Shown in pieces: positions 1 to 9,013 of a stretch of DNA of 58,006 nt. The notes below the pieces were generated by a model, which saw only the letters and a program-made list of their open reading frames with translations, ran no database searches and had not been told where the DNA came from. The stretch spans positions 1-58,006 of the forward strand of contig JAQZBD010000018.1 in assembly GCA_029239235.1 (NCBI GenBank), given 5' to 3'. The stretch comes from Herbinix sp. GTDB lineage: Bacteria; Bacillota; Clostridia; Lachnospirales; Lachnospiraceae. Both the position numbers and the translations under genes were made by a program. Positions within the stretch are counted from its first letter, which is position 1, and every line of letters starts with the position of its first letter.

Positions 1-303
1 CAGCTTAAAGAGCTAGTGGAATTACAGAGAGTTATTTTAAAAACTGCTCAAAATTACGTGAAAGATAACGGAGTACTAATCTTTAGTACCTGCACCGTTA
101 ACAAGGAAGAAAATCAAGAAAACCGAGATTGGATCATTCAAAATCTGGGGCTTTGGCCAGAGAGTCTGGAGGCTTATCTTCCAAATAAGCTATGGAATGA
201 AACTACGAAGGACGGATATCTTCAGTTAATTCCGGGAATCCATGATACGGATGGATTTTTTATTTCAAAGTTTCGTAAGCTCGGTAAAAAGATGGAAAGT
301 TAA
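1..303 (+). CDS. rsmB: 16S rRNA (cytosine-C5)-methyltransferase RsmB, 3' end only
   Basis: This is the C-terminal 100 residues of an RsmB/NSUN-type m5C rRNA methyltransferase; the gene begins before the window. The frame is open from base 1 and ends at TAA 301-303. The segment holds the LVELQRVILKTA helix and the FSTCT motif, which in this family carries one of the two catalytic cysteines, followed by the usual EEN...W tail. A GTG at position 16 is an internal codon, not the start. The enzyme methylates C967 (E. coli numbering) of 16S rRNA. The position just before rlmN-stp-prkC matches the B. subtilis yloM locus. Family assignment is firm; the exact target is by homology. Confidence 0.85.
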   Translation, partial: QLKELVELQRVILKTAQNYVKDNGVLIFSTCTVNKEENQENRDWIIQNLGLWPESLEAYLPNKLWNETTKDGYLQLIPGIHDTDGFFISKFRKLGKKMES

Positions 304-374
304 GTATTGATCTTGCTTGACAACTTCTTTGAACAGTGAGAATTACGAGTGTAAGGAAAGGCAATATAATAAAT

Positions 375-1418
375 ATGAATAAAATAGATATCAAATCATT
401 GTATATCGACGAATTGGCAATGGAATTAAAAAGCCTTGGTTTGCCTGCATTCCGGGTAAAACAGATCTATGAGTGGCTCCATGTTAAGTTAGTAACCAGC
501 TTTGAGGAAATGACGAATCTTTCCAAGGAACTGAGGGAGAGCTTAAACGAGAAATTCCAGATTACATCACTTCAGGAAGTGGATTCACTGCATTCTGCGT
601 CGGATGGAACCATAAAATATTTATTCCGTCTAATGGATGATAGAGTGATCGAGAGTGTCCTTATGAAATACCATCATGGGAATAGCGTATGTATCTCATC
701 CCAGGTCGGGTGTAAAATGGGTTGTAAGTTCTGTGCCTCCACGATAGGCGGCAAAGAAAGGGATCTTTTGCCTTCTGAAATGTTGGATCAGATATACCGG
801 ATTCAGGACTTATCGGGTGAACGGGTATCCAACATTGTAGTGATGGGAACCGGGGAACCCTTAGATAATTATGATAATTTAATTCGTTTTCTCAAGCTGA
901 TTATAGATCCTCAGGGGTTAAATATCAGCGCCAGAAATATTACGGTATCCACCTGCGGTATTCCGGACAAAATTCGAGCATTTGCAGAAGAGGGGCTTCC
1001 GGTAACCTTAGCTCTTTCCTTACATGCACCAAATAATGAGATTCGAAAATCCATGATGCCGGTAGCAACTAAATATGAGCTCTCAGAAGTTATGTCTGCC
1101 TTTCGATATTATTATGAAAAGACTGGAAGAAGACTGACCTTTGAATATAGTTTGGTCGATGGTGTCAATGACGAAGAGGAGCATGCAAGGGAGCTTGCAA
1201 AGCTGGTAAAAGGGATCAATTGTCATATAAATTTGATTCCTGTAAACCCAATAAAAGAGCGGAATTACAGGAAATCAAAGAACGAAAAAATACAAAATTT
1301 TAAATTTACACTTGAAAAAAATAGAATTAATGTTACTATAAGAAGAGAAATGGGCGCGGATATTGACGCTGCCTGTGGGCAACTAAGGAAGAGTTATATT
1401 GATAAAACAAGTCTTTAA
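375..1418 (+). CDS. rlmN: dual-specificity 23S rRNA/tRNA adenine-C2 methyltransferase RlmN
   Basis: RlmN is a cytoplasmic radical-SAM enzyme that makes m2A2503 in 23S rRNA and m2A37 in some tRNAs. The protein (347 residues, usual length) carries the CX3CX2C iron-sulfur motif at C113, C117 and C120, the GTGEPLDNYDN SAM-binding stretch, the LALSLHAP strand and the C-terminal ADIDAACGQL segment with the methyl-carrier cysteine. An upstream in-frame GTG at 336 exists, but ATG 375 gives the family-like start MNKIDIKSL and has an AAGGAAAGG purine tract about 13 bases ahead. It sits between rsmB and the phosphatase gene, as in B. subtilis (yloM-yloN-prpC). Confidence 0.93.
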   Translation: MNKIDIKSLYIDELAMELKSLGLPAFRVKQIYEWLHVKLVTSFEEMTNLSKELRESLNEKFQITSLQEVDSLHSASDGTIKYLFRLMDDRVIESVLMKYHHGNSVCISSQVGCKMGCKFCASTIGGKERDLLPSEMLDQIYRIQDLSGERVSNIVVMGTGEPLDNYDNLIRFLKLIIDPQGLNISARNITVSTCGIPDKIRAFAEEGLPVTLALSLHAPNNEIRKSMMPVATKYELSEVMSAFRYYYEKTGRRLTFEYSLVDGVNDEEEHARELAKLVKGINCHINLIPVNPIKERNYRKSKNEKIQNFKFTLEKNRINVTIRREMGADIDAACGQLRKSYIDKTSL

Positions 1419-1445
1419 TGGTTGCAGAAACTAGGAGGTGCAGGC

Positions 1446-2165
1446 TTGAAAGCATTTTCAATAACTGATATTGGAGAGCGACGGAGGATAAACCAGGATT
1501 ATGTTTATTGCAGTGAGACTGCCGTTGGAATACTGCCGAATTTATTTGTTGTAGCTGACGGTATGGGTGGACATAATGCGGGTGACTATGCTTCAAGATT
1601 CTGTGTGGAATTTTTTCGGCGAAAGATAGAAGAAAGCGATATGGTTTCACCAATTCAAGCAATCAAATCTGCTTTAGCTGAGACAAATAAAGCCTTACTT
1701 GGTGAGGCCGAACAACAAATTGAGTTAGAAGGTATGGGAACCACTTTTGTAGTGGCAACTGTATTTGATAAGGAAATGTATGTCGCTAACATAGGTGACA
1801 GTAGGCTTTATGTCATTGGTAATGAGATGAAGCAGATTACTGAGGATCACAGCCTGGTTGAAGCAATGGTCAAGACCGGGGAAATTAAACGTAGTGAAGC
1901 TAGGGTTCATCCCAATAAGAATATTATTACCAGAGCCTTGGGGGCGAATGAAGAAGTTGAATCAGACTTTTTTGAGGTAAGCTTAGAAGAGGGAGATATT
2001 GTACTTATGTGCTCGGACGGACTGACAAATATGTTGGAGGACGAGACAATTGAACAGATCATCAGGGAGAATGAAGATCTGGAAACTGCGGCTGCAACCT
2101 TAGTAAATCATGCAAATCAGAATGGCGGAAAAGACAATATCGCCGTAATTATTATCAAGGTGTGA
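1446..2165 (+). CDS. stp: PP2C-family Ser/Thr protein phosphatase (Stp/PrpC)
   Basis: A soluble metal-dependent phosphatase that reverses phosphorylation by the adjacent PASTA kinase. PP2C motifs are present: NQD near residue 16, VADGMGGH at about 39, the GMGTT strand, NIGDSRLY, a DHSL segment, RALG, and the C-terminal LMCSDGLTNM and GGKDNIAVI, giving the aspartates that bind two Mn/Mg ions. TTG 1446 is chosen as start because AGGAGGTG (1433-1440) lies 5 bases ahead and the protein then begins MKAFSITDIG, typical of the family; a TTG at 1422 has no such site. Length 239 residues is normal. The gene follows rlmN by 27 bases and precedes prkC by 43, so all are probably one transcript. Confidence 0.93.
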   Translation: MKAFSITDIGERRRINQDYVYCSETAVGILPNLFVVADGMGGHNAGDYASRFCVEFFRRKIEESDMVSPIQAIKSALAETNKALLGEAEQQIELEGMGTTFVVATVFDKEMYVANIGDSRLYVIGNEMKQITEDHSLVEAMVKTGEIKRSEARVHPNKNIITRALGANEEVESDFFEVSLEEGDIVLMCSDGLTNMLEDETIEQIIRENEDLETAAATLVNHANQNGGKDNIAVIIIKV

Positions 2166-2208
2166 AGGCATCATGTAAGTTAACTATGAAAAAGAGGTGA
2201 GCAAAAAA

Positions 2209-4305
2209 ATGTTGAAACCAGGTATGTTTATCAGCGATCGCTATGAAGTTATTGATAAGGTGGGTTCAGGCGGTATGGCTGATGTATACAAGGCCAGAGA
2301 CCAAAGACTGAATCGTTTTGTGGCGATTAAGGTACTAAAGCCAGAATATTCAAGTGATAAAAGTTTTGTTAATAAGTTCAGAGGAGAAGCTCAGTCAGCA
2401 GCAGGATTATCTCATCCAAATATTGTGAATGTATATGATGTCGGAGATGACAATGGTTTACATTATATTGTTATGGAATTAGTGGAAGGGATTACCCTGA
2501 AGCGCTTTATTGAAAGAAAGGGTAAGCTTGATATTAAGGAAGCAGTAGGAATTACAATTCAAATTGCTCAAGGAATGGAAGCTGCTCATGATAATCATAT
2601 TATTCATAGAGATATTAAACCACAGAACATAATCATTTCCAGAGATGGAAAGGTAAAAGTAACAGATTTTGGTATAGCGAAAGCTACAACTTCAAATACT
2701 ATTACATCGAATGCCATGGGCTCAGTACATTATTTATCACCGGAACAGGCAAGAGGCGGTTATAGTGATGAAAAAAGTGATATCTACTCCTTAGGTGTAA
2801 CCCTATATGAGATGCTATCAGGGAAAGTTCCTTTTGCCGGTGATAATACAGTATCCGTTGCGTTGCTGCATATTCAGGGAGAAGCAATGCCTCTTCGTGA
2901 ACTGGATCCTGAAATTCCTGTCAGTATAGATAAAATTGTACAAAAATGTATGCAGAAGAGACCGGAGCGCAGATATCATACAGCCTCTGAGCTAATTTCT
3001 GATTTAAAAAAGGCGATTACAAATCCGGATGGAGATTTTGTTCAGATACCTGCATTCACAGCGACAGATTCGCCTACCATCAATATTTCGGATGATTTGA
3101 ATAAAATTAAGAGTGGTGCGTTCCTAGAGGACGATAATATGCGCCCTACGAAGAACCTCACCCCTGGAAAGTTTGATGAGGATGAAGACGAGGAGCTGGA
3201 TACCGTAGATGCCAAGGTAGAAAAGGTATTCGTATGGCTTACCGTCGGTGTTAGTGCCTTAATTGTTATTGCAATTATTACGGCAGTCATTTGGTTCGTA
3301 TCAAATAATGCACGTAAAGATGATAATGGCCCAGAACCTTCCCCTTCCATATCAGTGTCACCAACCGATGGAGCAACACCAACAATCACTGGTGTGGGTG
3401 AAACTTATACAGTTCCGGATGTAATTGGCTTAACTAAGGATGATGCTTACGCCTCTTTGGAGTCTAGAGATCCGAATGTATTCATCCAATATGATTACGA
3501 CTATTCCGATACCTATGAGGATGGAGTGGTAATGAAGCAGTATCCTGAGGCAGGAAGTGAAAGACTCATGGGTGAAAGTGTCATTTTAACCATAAGTACA
3601 GGTAAGGAATCCTTTGCAGTTCCAAATGTATATGGTCTTACCGAGGCACAGGCTGATAAGAAATTAATAGAAAAGGGATTAAAACCTGTTCATGAATATC
3701 CGAACAGTGATACGGTTACAGCCGGTGAAGTTATCAATACCTCTCCTGCGCGTGATGAGACGGTAACCTCCGGAGATACGGTTACTGTATATGTCAGCAG
3801 CGGACCACAGAATGTTACGGTTCCCAATCTGCTAGGCATGACGGAAAAACAAGCGGCATCTGCTTTAACGGGTGCTGGACTTAAGAAAGGTTCCGTTTCC
3901 TATGATTCTTCTGATGTATATGCCCAAGGTCAAGTTATTTACCAGAACTATTCGGTAGGTGAAAAGGTTGCGGGAGGTACTGCAATTGATATTACAATTA
4001 ATCAAGGTAGAACAACTGCAACAAGTTATGTAGGTCAGGTTACCATTGATGTAAATCCTCTGGAAGGCTATGAGAGTGGTCAGTCAGCAGAAATTATTCT
4101 TGAAATAGAACAGGATGGCGAACCTGCATATGAGATATATAACAATACGCTTACCTCGGATGATTTTCCGTTCTCAATCTCTGTCGATAGTGACAGCGGA
4201 AGCAGAGGTACTGTAAAGATGTATGTGGATGGTGAAGTATATATTGTTCCGGGCGAATCCAATGAAGCAACCTGGAGCGTGAATTTTGAGCCTGTGGAGG
4301 GTTAA
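2209..4305 (+). CDS. prkC: PASTA-domain Ser/Thr protein kinase PrkC
   Basis: A bitopic kinase whose external PASTA repeats bind muropeptides or lipid II and whose cytoplasmic domain phosphorylates division, wall and translation proteins. Kinase domain is at about 10-275, with Gly-rich loop VGSGGMADVY (18-27), ATP lysine K41, HRDIKPQN with catalytic D135, and DFG D153. One transmembrane helix lies at about 340-364. Three PASTA repeats follow at about 400-467, 468-535 and 536-602, then about 95 extra residues of unknown role with an immunoglobulin-like beta-rich look. ATG 2209 is preferred over GTG 2197 because AGAGGTG lies 9 bases before it and MLKPGMF is the usual start. The 698 residues are typical. 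Confidence 0.95.
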   Translation: MLKPGMFISDRYEVIDKVGSGGMADVYKARDQRLNRFVAIKVLKPEYSSDKSFVNKFRGEAQSAAGLSHPNIVNVYDVGDDNGLHYIVMELVEGITLKRFIERKGKLDIKEAVGITIQIAQGMEAAHDNHIIHRDIKPQNIIISRDGKVKVTDFGIAKATTSNTITSNAMGSVHYLSPEQARGGYSDEKSDIYSLGVTLYEMLSGKVPFAGDNTVSVALLHIQGEAMPLRELDPEIPVSIDKIVQKCMQKRPERRYHTASELISDLKKAITNPDGDFVQIPAFTATDSPTINISDDLNKIKSGAFLEDDNMRPTKNLTPGKFDEDEDEELDTVDAKVEKVFVWLTVGVSALIVIAIITAVIWFVSNNARKDDNGPEPSPSISVSPTDGATPTITGVGETYTVPDVIGLTKDDAYASLESRDPNVFIQYDYDYSDTYEDGVVMKQYPEAGSERLMGESVILTISTGKESFAVPNVYGLTEAQADKKLIEKGLKPVHEYPNSDTVTAGEVINTSPARDETVTSGDTVTVYVSSGPQNVTVPNLLGMTEKQAASALTGAGLKKGSVSYDSSDVYAQGQVIYQNYSVGEKVAGGTAIDITINQGRTTATSYVGQVTIDVNPLEGYESGQSAEIILEIEQDGEPAYEIYNNTLTSDDFPFSISVDSDSGSRGTVKMYVDGEVYIVPGESNEATWSVNFEPVEG

Positions 4306-4306
4306 C

Positions 4307-5188
4307 TTGAAAGGGAAGATTGTCAAAGGAATTGCTGGTTTTTATTATGTTCATGTACCAGATGAGAACAGAATTTATGAATGTAAGGCAAAAGGTATTT
4401 TTCGTAATCAAAATATCAAACCCTTAGTTGGTGATGATGCCTTGATTACTACTGACGATCAACCCGAGGGCTGTGGTACGATCTCCAAGATATTACTTCG
4501 AAAGAATGAATTAATCAGGCCTGCTGTTGCAAATGTGGATCAAGCTATGATTATATTTGCGGCAGCGGAGCCTAATCCAAATCTAAATCTTTTAGATCGG
4601 TTCTTAATCATGATGGGAAAGCAGGAGTTGGATACGATTGTATGCTTTAATAAGATGGATATTGTTGATGAGGACGAGATATCTTTATTAAAGGAAACGT
4701 ATCAACGCTGCGGCTATCAGGTTCGTTTTACCAGTATGCTGCAGAAGAATGGACTGGAAGACCTATCTAAAATGTTGAAGGGAAAGACTACTGTTCTGGC
4801 AGGACCTTCCGGTGTGGGGAAATCAACCTTCATCAATTTTCTACAGCCGGATATAAAGATGGAAACTGGAAATGTCAGTGAGAAGATCAAGAGGGGGAAG
4901 CATACAACGAGGCATTCAGAGCTTATTTATGTTGAGCAGGATACCTACGTGATGGATACCCCGGGCTTTAGCTCCTTATATATTGATGAGATACAGACAG
5001 AAGAGCTAAAGGAGTATTTCCAGGAGTTTAAGGAATATGAGGATCACTGTCGTTTTGGTGGCTGCAGTCATATAAATGAGCCTGGATGTGCTGTGAAGCA
5101 GGCGCTTGCAGACAAGAAAATCAGTTCCATACGATATGATAATTATATGGTTTTGTATAATGAATTAAAGGATAAGAAACGCTATTAA
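4307..5188 (+). CDS. rsgA: ribosome small-subunit-dependent GTPase RsgA (YloQ/CpgA)
   Basis: A late 30S assembly GTPase with circularly permuted motifs. The order seen is OB-fold (1-70), G4 NKMD (115-118), G1 GPSGVGKST (166-174), G3 DTPGF (D217), then a zinc module with CRFGGCSHINEPGC. TTG 4307 starts one base after the prkC stop and has TGGAGG 6 bases ahead, indicating translational coupling; an in-frame TTG at 4286 would overlap prkC and has no site. Length 293 is normal. In Firmicutes RsgA is a substrate of PrkC, which fits the gene order (family knowledge). Confidence 0.94.
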   Translation: MKGKIVKGIAGFYYVHVPDENRIYECKAKGIFRNQNIKPLVGDDALITTDDQPEGCGTISKILLRKNELIRPAVANVDQAMIIFAAAEPNPNLNLLDRFLIMMGKQELDTIVCFNKMDIVDEDEISLLKETYQRCGYQVRFTSMLQKNGLEDLSKMLKGKTTVLAGPSGVGKSTFINFLQPDIKMETGNVSEKIKRGKHTTRHSELIYVEQDTYVMDTPGFSSLYIDEIQTEELKEYFQEFKEYEDHCRFGGCSHINEPGCAVKQALADKKISSIRYDNYMVLYNELKDKKRY

Positions 5189-5225
5189 AGTATAAGTAGC
5201 GGTCAAATAAATAAGCTTTGTATTA

Positions 5226-5244
5226 CCTCCGCCCATGGCGGAGG
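5226..5244 (+). other. GC-rich stem-loop between rsgA and rpe
   Basis: CCTCCGCC and GGCGGAGG form a perfect 8-bp stem with a 3-base loop. No T-tract follows (ATTGTTGTG), so this is a poor intrinsic terminator. It may attenuate, pause, or protect the upstream message. The stem contains an anti-Shine-Dalgarno-like CCTCC, but the rpe site lies 45 bases further on. Confidence 0.55.
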
Positions 5245-5300
5245 ATTGTTGTGCTAAGGGTGTGATTTGGACACGCCTGAGGAAAGGATAGGTGTTAATT

Positions 5301-5966
5301 ATGATAAAACTTGCTCCATCAATTTTGGCGGCAGACTTTACTATTCTGGGGGAACAGATTGGTTATTTAGAAAAAGCAGGTGCTGAGTATCTTCACATAG
5401 ATGTTATGGATGGTATGTTTGTACCTAGCATTAGCTTTGGCATGCCTGTCATTGCTTCCATTCGTAAGACTTCAAACCTGGTGTTCGATGTTCATTTGAT
5501 GGTTGAAGAACCGATTCGATTCTTAGAAGCCTTTCAAGAAGCCGGAGCAGATCTGATCACAGTTCATTCTGAGGCATGTAAACACCTTCATAGAACAGTT
5601 TCCAGGATAAAAGAACTTGGATTAAAGGCGGGAGTGTCACTTAATCCGGCAACACCCGTAAGTGTATTAGAGTATGTTCTTGAGGAGCTGGATATGGTTT
5701 TGATTATGACCGTAAATCCTGGCTTTGGAGGTCAGTCCTTCATTGAAGCGACCCTTCCAAAGATTGAGATTTTAAAGAGTATGATTCAGAATACTGGAAA
5801 AGATATTGACATACAGGTGGATGGCGGCATATCGGTTCAAAATGTAGAGCGTGTTATTAATGCAGGAGCCAATGTTATTGTTGCGGGTACCAGTATCTTC
5901 CGTGGTGATATTATGAGTAATGTAGCTGAATTTAAACAAAAATTCGAAGATATTAAGAGCAAATAA
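5301..5966 (+). CDS. rpe: ribulose-phosphate 3-epimerase
   Basis: Interconverts ribulose-5-phosphate and xylulose-5-phosphate in the pentose phosphate pathway. It is a TIM-barrel protein of 221 residues. Visible motifs are LAPSILAADF at the N-terminus, LHIDVMDGMFVPSISFG with metal-binding His/Asp, FDVHLMV, MTVNPGFGGQSF, and the phosphate-binding QVDGGI and AGTSIF segments. ATG 5301 is used, with AGGTG 6 bases upstream, rather than GTG 5292, because the family begins close to IKLAPSIL. Its place between rsgA and thiN is the B. subtilis order. Confidence 0.95.
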   Translation: MIKLAPSILAADFTILGEQIGYLEKAGAEYLHIDVMDGMFVPSISFGMPVIASIRKTSNLVFDVHLMVEEPIRFLEAFQEAGADLITVHSEACKHLHRTVSRIKELGLKAGVSLNPATPVSVLEYVLEELDMVLIMTVNPGFGGQSFIEATLPKIEILKSMIQNTGKDIDIQVDGGISVQNVERVINAGANVIVAGTSIFRGDIMSNVAEFKQKFEDIKSK

Positions 5967-6003
5967 GCAGACAGATATTAGTATTATAACGGGGATGCAG
6001 CAT

Positions 6004-6660
6004 ATGGACAAAGAAAATAAAGTATTAATCATTACCGGTGGACATACGGAGGAAGCCCTGTTAAGTGCTCTAATAGAACAGGAAGAATTTCAGATGGTCA
6101 TAGCAGCAGATAGTGGATTGGCAATCGCCGACAGACTGGAGCTGGAGTTGGATTATATTGTGGGAGATTTTGATTCGATTTCGGAAGAAGTTCTATTGAA
6201 ATATCGTAGGAAATCCACACCAATGGATACCTACCCACGAGAAAAGGACAAGACGGATACGCATATTGCTGTTGAATTAGCTTTAAGCCATAATGCTACT
6301 TCTATATTAATCGCTGGGGCAACCGGTTCCAGGATGGATCATGTAATGGCAAATATTCATCTACTGTTATTACCGATGCAAGTTGGAGTATCAGCTGCGA
6401 TGATTGATACAAATAATAAAATTTATCTTAAAAATGAAAGCTTTATGCTGGAAAAATCCAAGCAATATGGGGACTATGTCTCCTTACTGCCTTTTACAGA
6501 ACGGGTGAGTGGGCTTACCTTAAAGGGTTTTAAGTATCCGCTTGACCATATCCTATTGGAGGCAGGAAGTAGTCTTGGAACAAGCAATGAAATAGTAGAA
6601 GACATCGCAGAAGTTGAAATATCAGATGGAATTTTACTGGTAATCGAAGCGAGAGATTAA
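6004..6660 (+). CDS. thiN: thiamine pyrophosphokinase
   Basis: Transfers pyrophosphate from ATP to thiamine to give TPP, in the cytoplasm. Hallmarks: AADSGL near residue 32, YIVGDFDSI at about 50, REKDKTDTHIAVELAL at about 77, and GATGSRMDH at about 102, followed by the beta-sandwich thiamine-binding domain. ATG 6004 is chosen because GGGGATG is about 7 bases upstream; ATG 5995 directly abuts the G-run. Length 218 is normal. No TPP riboswitch is visible in the 37-base gap, and the gene is part of the rpe cluster rather than a thiamine biosynthesis operon. Confidence 0.93.
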   Translation: MDKENKVLIITGGHTEEALLSALIEQEEFQMVIAADSGLAIADRLELELDYIVGDFDSISEEVLLKYRRKSTPMDTYPREKDKTDTHIAVELALSHNATSILIAGATGSRMDHVMANIHLLLLPMQVGVSAAMIDTNNKIYLKNESFMLEKSKQYGDYVSLLPFTERVSGLTLKGFKYPLDHILLEAGSSLGTSNEIVEDIAEVEISDGILLVIEARD

Positions 6661-6682
6661 CAAATAAGGAAGGAAAACACGA

Positions 6683-7780
6683 ATGAAATTAGGTATCGTA
6701 GGCTTACCCAATGTAGGTAAGAGCACACTTTTTAATTCACTAACTAAAGCAGGAGCAGAATCAGCGAATTATCCCTTCTGTACCATAGATCCCAATGTTG
6801 GTATTGTAGCAGTTCCGGATCAGAGACTGAAGGTATTGGGAGATCTGTATCATACAGAGAAAATAGTACCGGCAGCAATTGAATTTGTTGATATCGCGGG
6901 TCTTGTTCGTGGTGCTTCAAAGGGAGAAGGATTAGGAAATCAGTTCCTTTCTCATATCCGAGAGGTAGATGCAATCGTTCATGTGGTACGTTGCTTTGAA
7001 GATACAAATGTAATTCATGTAGATGGTTCCGTGAACCCTTTAAGAGATATTGAAACCATCAATCTAGAGCTGGTATTCTCGGATTTGGATATAATTGAGA
7101 GAAGAATTTCCAGAACCGCTAAAGGTGCAAAGAATGACAAGGCACTCGCTAAGGAACTTGCCCTGCAGGAACGTTTAAAGGCTCACCTGGAGGAAGGAAC
7201 ATTAGCAAAGACCTTCCAGACAGAGGATGATGAAGAAGCAGCACTTTTTGCAGATTATAATCTGTTGACCGCGAAGCCAGTAATTTACGCAGCTAATGTA
7301 CAGGACAGCGATTTGGCAGATGATGGTGTAAATAATGAATATGTACAGTTAGTGCGCAAATTCGCAGAGCAGGAAGCTTCCGAGGTATTTGTAATCTGTG
7401 CTCAAATCGAACAGGAGATTGCGGAACTAGAAGAAGACGAAAAGAAGATGTTTCTTGAGGATCTTGGTTTAAATGAGTCAGGACTGGAAAAGCTAATTAA
7501 GGCTAGTTATCATATTCTTGGTTTGATATCTTATTTAACAGCCGGACCGAAAGAGACAAGAGCCTGGACCATCAAAGTTGGTACGAAAGCACCACAGGCA
7601 GCTGGTAAGATTCATTCTGACTTCGAACGTGGATTCATCCGTGCAGAGATTGTTAATTATAATGCTCTGATTGAGTGTGGTAATTTTAATGCGGCAAAGG
7701 ACAAAGGACTCGTTCGTTCGGAAGGTAAGGAATATGTTGTACAGGATGGAGACGTTGTATTATTCCGTTTTAACGTATAG
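6683..7780 (+). CDS. ychF: redox-regulated ATPase YchF (Obg family)
   Basis: A universally conserved P-loop protein of the Obg family that prefers ATP over GTP and associates with ribosomes. G1 is GLPNVGKST (7-15), switch II DIAGLVRGASKGEGLGN near 71, a long alpha-helical insertion, and a C-terminal TGS-like domain (about 280-365) ending in DGDVVLFRFNV. The G4 position reads YAANVQD rather than NKxD, as expected for the ATP-specific members. ATG 6683 follows AAGGAAGGA. Length 365 is standard. It lies 22 bases after thiN. Confidence 0.96.
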   Translation: MKLGIVGLPNVGKSTLFNSLTKAGAESANYPFCTIDPNVGIVAVPDQRLKVLGDLYHTEKIVPAAIEFVDIAGLVRGASKGEGLGNQFLSHIREVDAIVHVVRCFEDTNVIHVDGSVNPLRDIETINLELVFSDLDIIERRISRTAKGAKNDKALAKELALQERLKAHLEEGTLAKTFQTEDDEEAALFADYNLLTAKPVIYAANVQDSDLADDGVNNEYVQLVRKFAEQEASEVFVICAQIEQEIAELEEDEKKMFLEDLGLNESGLEKLIKASYHILGLISYLTAGPKETRAWTIKVGTKAPQAAGKIHSDFERGFIRAEIVNYNALIECGNFNAAKDKGLVRSEGKEYVVQDGDVVLFRFNV

Positions 7781-7813
7781 TTTTAGCTGCATCAAGCGAA
7801 AGGTGGTGATGCT

Positions 7814-8746
7814 ATGCAGGCAATACTAAGTTCTAATATTATTTTTCCTCATCTTGGAATTAAGTTTGAAAATGTCGGCTCAGGCTTTAATATCTTTGGA
7901 TACCATATAGCATATTATGGGGTTGTGATAGGAATTGGTATGCTGGTAGGATGGTTAATTGCTGAGTGGATGGCAAGAAGAACCGGTCAGAGTACGGAGC
8001 TGTATTTAGATTTTGCTTTGATAGCAATTATTTCTGCGGTGATTGGTGCCAGAGTCTATTATGTAGCCTTTGCCTGGGATGAATTTTCCGCACAGCCCTT
8101 GTCGATCTTTAATTTGAGGACAGGAGGATTGGCAATCTACGGTGGAATCATAGCAGCTGTAGTAGCAGCTATTATTTACACTAAAGTAAAAAAGTATTCA
8201 TTCTGGTTACTTGCGGATACGGCATGTCTTGGCTTGGTTGCAGGCCAGATGATTGGTCGTTGGGGTAATTTTTTCAACCGAGAAGCTTTTGGGAAATATA
8301 CGGATGGTTTATTTGCAATGCAGGTAAACCGTAGTGCAGTCTCCAATGTATATCATGATTCTGTGTCGCCAGCAAGGTTGCAGGAGCTTTTTACAGGAAA
8401 ACCCGAGGCTTTGAATCGAATTCTGGAGATTCGTAACAATATCGTTAATGTTAATGGAATAGAATATATTCAAGTACACCCAACCTTTCTATATGAGTCT
8501 TTATGGAATTTGTGCTTACTTGTTATACTAGTGCTATACACGAAGCATAAGAAATTCGATGGAGAAGTCATGTTGTTATATCTGATCGGATATGCAATCG
8601 GTAGGATATGGATGGAAGGATTACGTACGGATCAGCTTTTTCTATGGGGTACTCCTTTTGCAGTATCACAGCTCCTTTCTGCGATGATCATTATATTTGC
8701 AGCTGGAATATGGATTTATAAGAAGAAAACTACTGTAATTAAATAG
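7814..8746 (+). CDS. lgt: prolipoprotein diacylglyceryl transferase
   Basis: A membrane enzyme that moves diacylglycerol from phosphatidylglycerol to the lipobox cysteine of prolipoproteins. The 310-residue protein has about seven hydrophobic helices. The Lgt signature GRWGNFFNREAFG sits at about 152, the TGGLAIYGG segment at about 101, and HPTFLYES near 219. AAAGGTGGTGAT precedes ATG 7814. It closes the first gene cluster and is followed by two terminators. Confidence 0.95.
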   Translation: MQAILSSNIIFPHLGIKFENVGSGFNIFGYHIAYYGVVIGIGMLVGWLIAEWMARRTGQSTELYLDFALIAIISAVIGARVYYVAFAWDEFSAQPLSIFNLRTGGLAIYGGIIAAVVAAIIYTKVKKYSFWLLADTACLGLVAGQMIGRWGNFFNREAFGKYTDGLFAMQVNRSAVSNVYHDSVSPARLQELFTGKPEALNRILEIRNNIVNVNGIEYIQVHPTFLYESLWNLCLLVILVLYTKHKKFDGEVMLLYLIGYAIGRIWMEGLRTDQLFLWGTPFAVSQLLSAMIIIFAAGIWIYKKKTTVIK

Positions 8747-8807
8747 AAATTTCAGATCATAAATAGGATATATTTACATTTAAATCCAATATTAAACTGA
8801 ATAATTG

Positions 8808-8849
8808 TAAAAATAAGGAATAGGACTAATTTCTCATTCCTTATTTTTA
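8808..8849 (+). terminator. intrinsic terminator after lgt
   Basis: A perfect 14-bp inverted repeat (TAAAAATAAGGAAT / its complement at 8836-8849) encloses a 14-base loop. The stem supplies an A-run upstream and a T-run downstream, so it could act in both directions. Confidence 0.75.
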
Positions 8850-8918
8850 TACGTAATATGTACATATCTAGTTATATTTTTGTCTGAAATACTATATCTT
8901 GTACATAGAATTTCATTT

Positions 8919-8972
8919 GTGCGGGAAGCCTATATTTATAAGGTTTCCTGCACTATTTTTTTTAATTTTTTC
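8919..8972 (+). terminator. second intrinsic terminator upstream of mraZ promoter
   Basis: GTGCGGGAAGCCT (8919-8931) pairs with AGGTTTCCTGCAC (8941-8953) over 13 bp including two G-U pairs, then a T-rich tail follows (8954-8971). It is stronger than the preceding terminator and insulates the dcw cluster from lgt. Confidence 0.85.
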
Positions 8973-8974
8973 CC

Positions 8975-9003
8975 TTGATAAATTCCCATTAATACGATAA
9001 AAT
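8975..9003 (+). promoter_or_regulatory. sigma-A promoter of mraZ/dcw cluster
   Basis: TTGATA (8975-8980) and TAAAAT (8998-9003) are separated by exactly 17 bases. It sits directly after a terminator and before the MraZ boxes, so it is the natural start of the dcw transcript. The start site would be near 9010, giving a 100-base leader. Confidence 0.8.
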
Positions 9004-9013
9004 GAACCTATTA

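Noticed and set aside
5967-6003. TPP riboswitch ahead of thiN
   Set aside because: The gap is only 37 bases and lacks the conserved THI-box sequences.
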